Assembly (NCBI GenBank): GCA_014238335.1 | Contig: JABABI010000001.1 | Location: 35,242-99,241, forward strand | Length of the DNA stretch: 64,000 nt | Direction: 5' to 3' | DNA from: Fuerstiella sp. | GTDB taxonomy: Bacteria > Planctomycetota > Planctomycetia > Planctomycetales > Planctomycetaceae | Shown: piece after piece, positions 56,777-64,000 of the stretch | How positions within the stretch are numbered: the first letter of the stretch is position 1 | Layout: every line of letters starts with the position of its first letter | Made by a program: the position numbers and the translations under genes | Notes under the pieces: generated by a model | Told to the model about the DNA's origin: nothing | The model's database searches: none | The model's input: only the letters and a program-made list of their open reading frames with translations

Positions 56777-57006
56777 TAGCCGTCGCGCACTCCAGATTTT
56801 CAGGGGCACTGTGATTGGCAGAATCGACTCAGAGTGAACTGCGACCGGCAGATTCCGCAGGTCTGACTACCAAGTTGCCCCTCAGCCTGTTCTGAGCAAC
56901 TGTCAGAGTCGACCAAAACACATGTATCCTGACAAACGGGCGTTGAGGTGACGGTCTGCACCTCTGCGCCAGTAAGAATTTCATGACCAACGAAAAGAGA
57001 ATACCC

Positions 57007-57219
57007 ATGCGACGATTCCTGACAACTGCCGTAGCGCTGATTATTGCGTTTTCAGTCACAGCCGGTTCTGAAGCGGAAGCGGGCAAACGCCGTGCAGCCA
57101 AGAACAGAGGGGCGCGTACAGCGGTCCAGTCACGTTCCAACGGTGGCTTTTTCGCCAGGGTCATGGAAGTTGAACGACGGAAGAACGCGTGGTTGCGAGC
57201 TAACTTCACCCGTGGCTAG
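57007..57219 (+). CDS. Small basic secreted protein of unknown function
   Basis: 70 residues from ATG 57007 (MRRFLTTAVALIIAFSVTAG), preceded by AGAGAA; ATG 56983 in frame would add eight residues. The signal peptide ends near AEA-G. The mature part is only about 45 residues and very basic (GKRRAAKNRGARTAVQSRS), then FFARVMEVERRKNAWLRANF. It could be a small envelope or DNA/anion-binding protein, but I recognise no family. A GTGCCACTGGCAC palindrome follows the stop. Confidence 0.6.
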   Translation: MRRFLTTAVALIIAFSVTAGSEAEAGKRRAAKNRGARTAVQSRSNGGFFARVMEVERRKNAWLRANFTRG

Positions 57220-57227
57220 AGTTTTGC

Positions 57228-57240
57228 GTGCCACTGGCAC
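57228..57240. repeat. GTGCCACTGGCAC palindrome after the small secreted protein gene
   Basis: A 13-base palindrome (arms GTGCCA/TGGCAC) begins nine bases after the stop. The GTGCCACTGGC core is shared with the hairpin region at 39140-39150 before gspG. It may belong to a dispersed repeat family. The rest of 57220-57509 contains nothing recognisable. Confidence 0.4.
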
Positions 57241-57509
57241 ACATGAACAAGGGACGGACGTTGCACGCGCGCAGACCTGACCAGAGATCCATGAATCGGC
57301 TGATCCGGGTTGTCACGAAGTAATGTCGTTGTTCGTTCTGCGCACCATGGGTTCGCGGAACGTTCAACGGCATACCGGTGACGGCTTCGTTGGAAATCAC
57401 TTGACGTTGACTGGGATCTTCCGCCCGCGCTCTGTGCAATACAATTTTACAGTTATCGCGACCCTTGAACTGGTGGCGTCAACTGCCTGGGAAGAGCAAT
57501 CCGAGTGCG

Positions 57510-58721
57510 CTACGCGGCTTTTCGTTCAGTGTTTCCACCTGACGGAAACTGCAGCGCGGTGACGGAAGAAACGGCGTCACTCAGTACAGTGGCCACCCGC
57601 ACCAGTTGCTCGTCCGTCAGCTCAGAGAAAATTGGAAGCGACAGCACTTCATCTGCTGCCCGGTTGCTTTCCGGAAAGGCTTCAGCGCTGTAACCCAGGT
57701 ATTCGAAGCACTTCTGCAGGTGCAGTGGAATCGGATAATAGACTGCACAACCGACGCCTTCGCTACGCATGTACTGCATCACGGATTCACGCATTCCACC
57801 GCGGATTCGCAGAGTGTACTGATTGAAGACGTGTCGCTGATCAGCCGCCGTCACAGGGGGATCAATGGAGCTCAGCAGATTCAGACCTCGGAACAGTTCA
57901 GAATAGCGTCGAGCGTTCTGACGTCTCGCCTCTGACCATTTCTCAAGGTGCCTCAGCTTCACTCGCAATATGGCTGCCTGCAGAGCGTCCAGCCGGCTGT
58001 TGAAGCCGACTTCCACATGATTGTACCCGCCGACATCGCCATGCACTCTCAAGCGTTTCAGCCGCGCAGCTATCTCAGCATCGTCGGTCGTAATAATGCC
58101 ACCGTCACCTGCCCCGCCAAGATTCTTGGTGGGGAAGAAACTGAAACAGCCAACAGTTCCCAGCACTCCGGCACGGCGGCCGCGGTATTCCGCACCAATC
58201 GCCTGACAGGCGTCTTCAATCAGAGGAATGTTGTTACGAACGGAAAGCCGCCACAGCGTCTCCATGTCAGCACATTGTCCAAAAATATGGACTGGCATGA
58301 TGGCTTTCGTGTTCTCGTCAATCGCATCTTCAACCTGCTGCGGATCCAGGTTGTAGGTCACCGGATCGATGTCCACAAATTTTGGACGAGCACCAACGCG
58401 GTGAATCGCACCGGCCGTCGCAAAGAACGTAAAGGGACTTGTGATGACATCGTCACCCGGGCCAATTCCAAGCGCCAGCAGCGATAAGACCAAAGCGTCA
58501 GTGCCGGAGGCACAGCCAATGGCATGGCGTGCGTCGCAGTAATCGGCAATTTCTGCCTCTAACTGGTCGACTTCTTCACCAAGCACAAAGTGCTGTGTTT
58601 CAAAAACCTGATCAACGGCCGCACGGACCTCCTCTTTGATGGTCTGGTGCTGAGCAACCAGATCAATAAAAGGCACCGGTTCCGGGGCTGTCGGGTGGGT
58701 GGGATCATTAAAGGCGGGCAT
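57510..58721 (-). CDS. DegT/DnrJ/EryC1/StrS-family sugar aminotransferase
   Basis: 403 residues from ATG 58721, chosen because GGAG lies seven bases upstream and MPAFND... is a normal start; the frame is open further up to 58847. PLP-enzyme motifs are GCASGTDALVLSLLALGIGP, ITSPFTFFATAGAIHRVGA, FVDIDPVTYNLDP, LIED170ACQAIGAEYRG and the PLP lysine K199 (FFPTKNLGGAGDGG). NQYTLRI and AVYYPIPLHLQKCF complete the pattern. It transfers an amino group to a nucleotide-linked keto sugar for surface polysaccharide or glycan synthesis. No other nucleotide-sugar gene adjoins it, so its product cannot be named. It is monocistronic. Confidence 0.92.
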   Translation of the reverse strand: MPAFNDPTHPTAPEPVPFIDLVAQHQTIKEEVRAAVDQVFETQHFVLGEEVDQLEAEIADYCDARHAIGCASGTDALVLSLLALGIGPGDDVITSPFTFFATAGAIHRVGARPKFVDIDPVTYNLDPQQVEDAIDENTKAIMPVHIFGQCADMETLWRLSVRNNIPLIEDACQAIGAEYRGRRAGVLGTVGCFSFFPTKNLGGAGDGGIITTDDAEIAARLKRLRVHGDVGGYNHVEVGFNSRLDALQAAILRVKLRHLEKWSEARRQNARRYSELFRGLNLLSSIDPPVTAADQRHVFNQYTLRIRGGMRESVMQYMRSEGVGCAVYYPIPLHLQKCFEYLGYSAEAFPESNRAADEVLSLPIFSELTDEQLVRVATVLSDAVSSVTALQFPSGGNTERKAA

Positions 58722-59261
58722 CGAGCGTCTCCATTCGCTGCTGAACGCCGTCCGAAGACGGCATATCTCCGGCAGACTAGGCCAAAGATTCGGGGCTGTC
58801 AAGATGTTCACAACGGCCAGAAATTTCAGTAAACCGTTGTTGAGCATAGAGTTATCAATTCTTTTACGGTTGAAAATCTACTGCTCTTAGCTTGTTATCG
58901 TCCGGTCGGTCGTATCAACCACAGCGGTCAAGCGGATTTTTCCACCATCCAGGAATGCAACAGACTTTCAGCGGCGGCACAATCGCGGGTGGCTCTGTTA
59001 CTTGCAACAAGGGTTGTGCAGCAACAGGAGCTCTGTCATGCCCTCCCGCTGCAGATCGGCTCCGATCGTCAATCGCAGCCTTCCTGTGCCTCCGGCACCC
59101 CGTTTGTGAGCAAACCTGGCCACTCACGGGGCGAAATCACCATCTGTGACTGCACCCTCCAGCTTGTGAATGATGCCGTCACGGAAGACACCCGTCAGAC
59201 GTGTCGCTAACCTTTGTTATGGCCCGAATTCCATCCCCTTTGCCGACAAAGCCAAACTCCT
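58722..59261. other. 540-base divergent intergenic region
   Basis: It separates the DegT-family gene (minus strand) from the creatininase-family gene (plus strand), so promoters for both are expected. Several open frames exist on both strands but none shows a domain, ribosome site or protein-like composition. No strong repeat was seen. Confidence 0.45.
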
Positions 59262-60044
59262 ATGCGTCCGTGGATTCTTTCTGAAACGAACTACACTCAG
59301 GTCAAAGACTGCGAATACAGCGTGGCCGTACTGCCAATGGGGGCGACGGAGCCACACAATCTTCATCTGCCGTACGGAACAGATACGTTTCAGGCTGACA
59401 CGATCGGTTCACGAGTCTGTGAAGCCGCCTGGAATCGTGGCGCAAAGGTCGTGATGCTGCCGGCCATTCCGTACGGTACTGAAACGAATCAGGCCAAATG
59501 TCGGCTGTCGATGAACGTAAATCCGTCAACGCTGACCTGTGTTATTCGGGACCTTGTGGATTCTCTGAACGGACACGGCATTCACAAGCTGGTGATCCTG
59601 AACAGCCACGGCGGCAACGAATTCAAACCATTGTTAAGAGAGCTGCACGGGAAGACTCCCGTGCAGATTTTCCTGTGTGACTGGTTTCGAGGTATTACGG
59701 CGGACGTGCAAAAGGAGATCTTCGAAGACGCGGGTGATCACGCGGGTGAAATGGAGACAGCTCTGGGTCTGGCTTTCTTCAATGACTTTGTGCTGAAGAA
59801 CGACGATGGTTCCATCGTGGCCGACGACGGAGCCGTGAATGCAACTCGCTTTGACGCGATCAATAATGGCTGGGTCAGCATTACCCGCGCCTGGCATTTG
59901 TTGACCACGAATACCGGTTCTGGAAATCCTCATCCCGCAACGGCAGAAAAGGGAGAGCGGTTAATGCAGGTGATTGTTGACCGCCTGTCCACATTCCTTG
60001 TCGAACTGGCAGCGTCCCCCATTGACGAACAATTTCCGTTCTAG
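59262..60044 (+). CDS. Creatininase-family metal-dependent amidohydrolase
   Basis: 260 residues from ATG 59262 (MRPWILSETNYTQVKDCEYS); an ATG at 59214 in frame gives an unlikely Cys/His-rich extension. The metal-binding pattern is intact: G-A-T-E30-P-H32-N-L-H-L-P-Y-G-T-D41, N-S-H116-G-G-N and AGDHAGEMETALGLAFF with the last acidic ligands. The family hydrolyses amide bonds of creatinine and of other small cyclic or ring-opened amides; the planctomycetal members have no proven substrate. No signal peptide, so cytoplasmic. The M20-family amidohydrolase follows 38 bases downstream, so the two may act in one catabolic route. Confidence 0.88.
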   Translation: MRPWILSETNYTQVKDCEYSVAVLPMGATEPHNLHLPYGTDTFQADTIGSRVCEAAWNRGAKVVMLPAIPYGTETNQAKCRLSMNVNPSTLTCVIRDLVDSLNGHGIHKLVILNSHGGNEFKPLLRELHGKTPVQIFLCDWFRGITADVQKEIFEDAGDHAGEMETALGLAFFNDFVLKNDDGSIVADDGAVNATRFDAINNGWVSITRAWHLLTTNTGSGNPHPATAEKGERLMQVIVDRLSTFLVELAASPIDEQFPF

Positions 60045-60082
60045 AGTTTTTCTCAACCGCTCTCATCCAGGATGAATCGACT

Positions 60083-61372
60083 ATGAAGACCGCGTGCACA
60101 TTGCTGCTCCTGTGCGTCACCAATTCTGTTGCTCTTGGACAAAGTGTTCACGACTGGACGGAAGCGAATCTGGATTCACTGGTCCAGCTGTACTTCCACT
60201 TTCATCAGCATCCGGAATTGTCCTACGAAGAAAAGGAAACGTCGGCGCGGATTGCAAAGGAATGGAAAACGGCCGGGTTTGAGGTCACTTCCAACGTCGG
60301 CGGGTTCGGCGTTGTTGCACTGCTGATGAACGGCGACGGGCCGACCGTTATGTTGCGCACGGACCTGGACGCCTTGCCAGTGACTGAGAACACCGGACGT
60401 GAATATGCGTCACAAGTCGTCGTCAGGAACACCGACGGCAGCCAGACCGGCGTCATGCATGCCTGCGGTCACGACATTCATATGACCAACCTTGTCGGCG
60501 TGGCTCGCTATCTGGCGGCACACAAGGATCAGTGGCACGGGACGCTGATGCTGATCGGGCAACCAGCAGAGGAACGTGTTGGGGGTGCAAAAGCCATGCT
60601 GAAAGACGGACTGTTCGAACGATTTCCCAAACCGGACATGGCCATTGCTCTGCACGTCGCCGGTGACATGGCGGCCGGGAAAGTCGGTTATCGCAGCGGC
60701 TACTCGCTGGCCAACGTTGACAGCGTGGACATTACGATGAAGGGACGGGGCGGTCATGGATCGGCACCGCACACAACAATCGATCCTGTGATGTTGGCTG
60801 CAGAACTCGTCGTGTCGCTGCAGACAATTGTTAGTCGTGAGATCAAACCGCTGGAACCGGCCGTTGTGACAGTGGGCTCTATCCACGGTGGAACGAAACA
60901 CAACATTATTGGCGACGAATGCAAACTGCAACTAACCGTCCGCAGCTACGCGGACGATGTGCGAAAACATTTACTGGAAGCCATCGAACGCAAGGCCAAA
61001 GCGGTGGCGATCGGTGCACGTGCCCCGGCACCCATTGTCACCGTTTCGGAGGGCACACCGTCGCTGTACAACGATGACGATCTTGCCGCACGAGTGGGTC
61101 CTGTGCTGGAACGCACGGTGGGAAAGAAAAACGTAGAACACGTTGAGCCTGTCATGGGGGCCGAAGACTTCAGCCTGTACGGCAAGGCTGGTGTACCGAT
61201 TTTGATGTACCGGCTTGGCAGTGTCAGCGAACGACGTCTGGAACAATACAAGGTCGCTGGGCAAACGCCGCCGTCATTGCATTCGCCGATTTACTACCCG
61301 GACTTTGAACTCACCCTGCGAACCGGTGTGGCCACGATGGTGGAAACGGTGCTGGAGCTGATGAAAAAGTAA
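60083..61372 (+). CDS. Secreted M20-family amidohydrolase (N-acyl amino acid type)
   Basis: 429 residues with a signal peptide (MKTACTLLLLCVTNSVALGQ). M20D motifs are FHQHPELSYEE, MLRTDLDALPVTE, the metal-binding H-A-C128-G-H130-D, GQPAEE164RVGGAKAML, GRGGHGSAPHTTIDPV (dimerisation domain) and EPVMGAEDFSLY. It should cleave an N-acyl or peptide-like amide outside the cytoplasm. AGGA about ten bases upstream marks the start. The creatininase-family gene lies 38 bases before it, so they are likely co-transcribed. Confidence 0.9.
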   Translation: MKTACTLLLLCVTNSVALGQSVHDWTEANLDSLVQLYFHFHQHPELSYEEKETSARIAKEWKTAGFEVTSNVGGFGVVALLMNGDGPTVMLRTDLDALPVTENTGREYASQVVVRNTDGSQTGVMHACGHDIHMTNLVGVARYLAAHKDQWHGTLMLIGQPAEERVGGAKAMLKDGLFERFPKPDMAIALHVAGDMAAGKVGYRSGYSLANVDSVDITMKGRGGHGSAPHTTIDPVMLAAELVVSLQTIVSREIKPLEPAVVTVGSIHGGTKHNIIGDECKLQLTVRSYADDVRKHLLEAIERKAKAVAIGARAPAPIVTVSEGTPSLYNDDDLAARVGPVLERTVGKKNVEHVEPVMGAEDFSLYGKAGVPILMYRLGSVSERRLEQYKVAGQTPPSLHSPIYYPDFELTLRTGVATMVETVLELMKK

Positions 61373-61417
61373 GGGACTGCGAAAGCCGGAGCCACATTTG
61401 GAATTCTCGGTCCTATA

Positions 61418-61437
61418 CCGGAGCTTGGGAGCAAGAG
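61418..61437. repeat. Short intergenic motif ACCGGAGCTTGGGAGCAAGA (copy 2)
   Basis: It matches 26202-26221 at 16 of 20 positions and lies about 45 bases after the M20 gene end, a similar setting to copy 1. Possible dispersed repeat. Confidence 0.35.
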
Positions 61438-61466
61438 TTGTTCAGAACACATCGACGGATGAAATC

Positions 61467-62767
61467 ATGTCTGATCACATCTCCATTCGATCGGTCTACA
61501 AGAAAATACGCTAATGGGTTCTGGCCGTGGTCCTGATGCCAGTGATGGTGATCGTCGCAAAGTGGCTGTCCGGCCAGAGCAAATAGAATTCACAGTTGGC
61601 GGTGCCGCGCGTCTGCCGACAAATGGTGAGGAGCTGAACGTGTTCTAGAAAAGTGCCCGACGGAACGGATGGCACCACTGCCGTCTGGATGAGCGCCTTA
61701 AAGATGGTCACCGCAGCAGACGTTTCTGCACGAGGCAAGGACATGCCACTTGTCGGGGACGCGCTCGGGACGATTCCAGCACCTGGCGACGGCTGGCCGG
61801 AACTTGCGGCCAGTCGCATTTTCCTGGGCGAACTTACTAAGGAATTCGCAGCCATCCGCACGGCTGTTGATGCAGGCGGTGCGATTTCCCATTGTTTATC
61901 GTGCGGGGACTGAGTGGGCAGTGCTCCAAATTCAGAGGCTGGTAAGTGTTGTGCGTTTGCTCCAGCTTAGCTCGCACGTGAATGCCCACGATGGCAACAC
62001 CCAGCAGGCGTTAGATGACATTCTCGGCCTGTTTGCAGCTTTGGAGGCACTGCGTGCGGAACCATCTCAGATTTCACTTTTTGTGCGAACTGCTGTCCAC
62101 GTTACTGGTTGTGGCGCGGTCCAACAGTTCATTGGCCAATCCGGTTGGGGACAACTCGCAACGCTGCAGCAGGCCGGCCGAGGCGTAGATTTTAAACGCG
62201 AGTGAGAAAAAAGTTCTGTGCGGCGAGCGAGCGATGGCTCTGATGTTGCAGAACGACCTGCCGATGCCATTACGTCAGAGCGGTCGCAGAGAAGTTGTTT
62301 TGCTGTTTCGGGAATCGATTGAGCGGCTTTCCGGTGCGTGGACTGAAGCGATTGATCGACAGCAGACAGCGAGCCACGACTTGAGGCAACATGCGAAGGG
62401 CACTTTGGGTCGTGTGTATCGATCGTTGGTACCAATAACCTTCACATCTCCTAGGTTCGCGATGACCTTCAGCGCCGAATCAGAAGCTCATCAGAAGTGC
62501 GTCATTGCCGCTGAACGCTATCGACTGAAGTACGGCAGGTTTCCTGAGGCGCTGACGGACATTGAGCCGCTGTTATTCGGACGTGACCCGGAGAGTGTGA
62601 AATCACGGCTTACCGGTCCCTTCAGTAATCAGCCTTGACGTTATCAGTTCAGCGATTCACAGGTGTTGATCTACAGCATCGGTAGAAACCAAAAGGATGA
62701 CGGCGGTGCGTGCCATGCAGAGCAGATGAACAAGCCTCCGGACATCGGTTTACGGCTGGAAAGATAA
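61467..62767 (+). pseudogene. Decayed pseudogene of a planctomycetal membrane-anchored hypothetical protein
   Basis: One protein can be followed through three frames. Start ATG 61467 (MSDHISIRSVYKKIR), then TAA 61512-61514, then a membrane helix (WVLAVVLMPVMVIVAKWL). The trace continues as ARLPTNGEELNVF in a second frame (about 61600-61640), VPDGTDGTTAVWMSALKMVT in the first frame, FPIVYRAGTEWAVLQIQRLV in a third (about 61885-62205), and KKVLCGERAMAL to IAAERYRLKYGRFPEALTDI in the second. TGA 62636-62638 interrupts, but the same frame continues with RYQFSDSQVLIYSIGRNQKD and PPDIGLRL to TAA 62765-62767. The layout follows a family recalled from planctomycetal genomes (helix, helical repeats, AERYRLxxGRFP, VIYSxGxNxKDDGG). 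At least two stops and four frame changes make it non-functional. Confidence 0.75.
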
Positions 62768-62882
62768 AGTGCGTTGTGCCTGACCGTATTGTCATCGCAA
62801 TGGCCGATCGTGTGTTTGCGGGCATCACCCTGACATTTACACGCAAGTCAAAAACATGCGGCGGAGCCGCAAAAGCACGCAG

Positions 62883-62901
62883 CCGTGGGTGAAACCCACG
62901 G
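62883..62901. repeat. Short palindromic repeat, CCGTGGGT type (copy 2)
   Basis: CCGTGGGT-GAA-ACCCACGG is a perfect 8-bp stem with a 3-base loop, near-identical to 7462-7481 including flanks. It lies between the pseudogene and the end of carB. The stretch 62768-62983 has no gene; a small GTTTAC-C-GTAAAC palindrome (62969-62981) directly follows the carB end. Confidence 0.55.
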
Positions 62902-62983
62902 AAGAACTACGTGCTGCGGGCTTGTATCAAGACGAAAACCCACATGAGACTCAACAGCAGAGCCGGTGGTTTACCGTAAACAA

Positions 62984-64000
62984 TTACTCCACAGCCCAGT
63001 CCTGCAGTGTTTTCACGCTCGGTTCCGGCTGCGCGGCGAGTGCCTCCAGTGCATCGACGACTGCCAGACAGCCGGGCAGCGTCGTTACACACGGCACTCC
63101 GTGCACCACTGAGGCGGCTCGGATTCGGCCTTCATCCGTTCGTGCGCCTTTTCCACTGGGAGTGTTGAAGATGAAGTGGATCTCCTGATTGGCCATCAGG
63201 TCCAGCAGGTTCGGTCGCCCTTCCTGCAGCTTCTTTACGGTATTGACGTCCAGCCCCGCATCTTTGAAGACTCGTGCCGTTCCTGACGTGCAGACAATGC
63301 TGAAACCCAATGCCAGCAGGCGTCGGGCCGGTTCAATCATCTTCTGTTTGTACGTCGATGCGATACTGATGAACACGTTGCCCGTGCTGGGCAGATTCGC
63401 ACCGGCGGCTGTTTGAGCTCTGGCAAACGCCATGGGGAAATCGTTATCGATGCCCATCACTTCGCCGGTCGAACGCATTTCCGGACCCAGCACGATGTCC
63501 ACGCCAAAGAAACGATTGAAGGGAAAGACGCTTTCTTTGACCGACGTGTATTTCGGTACGATCTCTGACGTCACGCCCTGCTCTTTCAAAGACACTCCTG
63601 TCATCGCTTTGGCGGCGATTTTTGCCAGCGAGCGGCCCGTGGCTTTGGAGACGAATGGCGATGTGCGGCTGGCTCGCGGATTGACTTCCAGAATGTAAAC
63701 CGCGTGGCCGTCGTCCTCTGCTTTGACAGCGAACTGAATATTCATCAGTCCGCAAACCCGCAGCTCTCGCGCGAGCGCGTGGGTGGCCGTGCGAATCTCG
63801 TCCAGCACGTTACCTGGCAGAGAATGTGGTGGCAGAGCACAGGCGGAATCGCCGGAATGGACCCCGGCTTCTTCGATGTGTTCCATGACACCGCCGACAA
63901 CGGTGTCAGTCCCGTCCGAGACCGCGTCGACGTCTACTTCGATGGCGTCTTCCAGAAACTTGTCAATCAGAACCGGCTTGTTCGGCTATACGTCAACTGC
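62984..64000 (-). CDS. carB: Carbamoyl-phosphate synthase large subunit, C-terminal part, with an in-frame TAG
   Basis: The gene enters from the right edge. Visible from the edge are AVDV, a TAG at 63986-63988, then PNKPVLIDKFLEDAIEVDVD and AVSDGTDTVVGGVMEHIEEA, which is the second ATP-grasp half. ILEVNPRASRTSPFVSKATG and the C-terminal allosteric MGS-like domain (VFISIASTYKQKMIEPARRL, FNTPSGKGARTDEGRIRAAS) follow. CarB makes carbamoyl phosphate for arginine and pyrimidines from glutamine-derived ammonia, bicarbonate and 2 ATP. The conserved sequence has Ser at the TAG position, and TCG to TAG is one base. A sequencing error near a contig end or a true nonsense mutation would explain it. ATG 63886 is internal and not a plausible start. 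Confidence 0.88.

Noticed and set aside
58848..59210. Small genes in the gap before the creatininase-family gene
   Set aside because: Open frames on both strands lack ribosome sites and protein-like composition.
62636..62638. UGA read as selenocysteine
   Set aside because: No selenocysteine-insertion hairpin is evident, and the same gene has other stops and frame changes, so decay is simpler.
1..64000. tRNA, rRNA, insertion sequence or prophage
   Set aside because: No cloverleaf, rRNA-like stretch, transposase, integrase or phage structural gene was recognised by reading; a tRNA scan was not possible here.

Overview
The window looks like chromosomal DNA of a member of the Planctomycetota, probably order Planctomycetales (mid-50s % GC by eye). 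The evidence is the gene content: three secreted proteins with the planctomycetal PSCyt1-DUF1549-DUF1553 layout, one paired with a DUF1501 protein; two giant PVC-type CxxCH cytochromes with beta-propeller and HEAT repeats; a sulfatase fused to a DUF1080 domain; and many secreted proteins. I see no rRNA, tRNA, CRISPR array, prophage, transposase or integrase gene.

Layout. 1-6.2 kb: tail of an unknown gene, a membrane-anchored alpha-toroid (prenyltransferase-like) protein, a PSCyt1-DUF1549-DUF1553 protein and a secreted beta-propeller. 6.3-11.2 kb: quinolinate synthase NadA, a secreted alpha/beta hydrolase, a decayed DUF1549-type fragment and a DUF5009-type membrane acyltransferase. 11.7-30.3 kb: a catabolic block with a ThuA/PVC-heme protein, a DUF1549/DUF1553-DUF1501 operon, a zinc-ribbon membrane protein, a sulfatase-DUF1080 fusion, an M14-type peptidase, a GH32-like beta-propeller, an esterase and a second PVC-heme protein. 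This is the usual planctomycetal equipment for degrading complex, often sulfated, polymers, but no substrate can be read from the sequence.

30.6-47.0 kb: a Gly-rich EF-hand protein is divergent from a ten-gene cluster for a type II secretion/type IV pilus-like machine: secretin-N-like protein, GspE, GspF, GspG, GspH, GspI, GspJ, GspK, a PilM-PilN (GspL-like) fusion and a PilO/GspM-like protein carrying cadherin-like domains and a possible PilP/GspC-like end. The composition departs from the textbook system. The secretin-like protein starts with a Spy/LTxxQ-like helical region, consists of repeated N-type modules and shows no pore domain; separate GspC and prepilin peptidase genes are absent. 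This is the best candidate for an under-described system. Hairpins flank the major pseudopilin gene on both sides.

47.2-64 kb: another DUF1549/DUF1553 protein, an HDOD-GGDEF protein, a small unknown protein, the pntAA-pntAB-pntB transhydrogenase operon, a DapA-family aldolase/lyase, a small basic secreted protein, a DegT-family aminotransferase, a creatininase-family amidohydrolase, an M20 amidohydrolase, a heavily decayed pseudogene readable across three frames, and the C-terminal part of carB. The carB frame is broken by an in-frame TAG 12 bases from the window edge. Several short palindromic sequences recur between genes and probably belong to dispersed repeat families.
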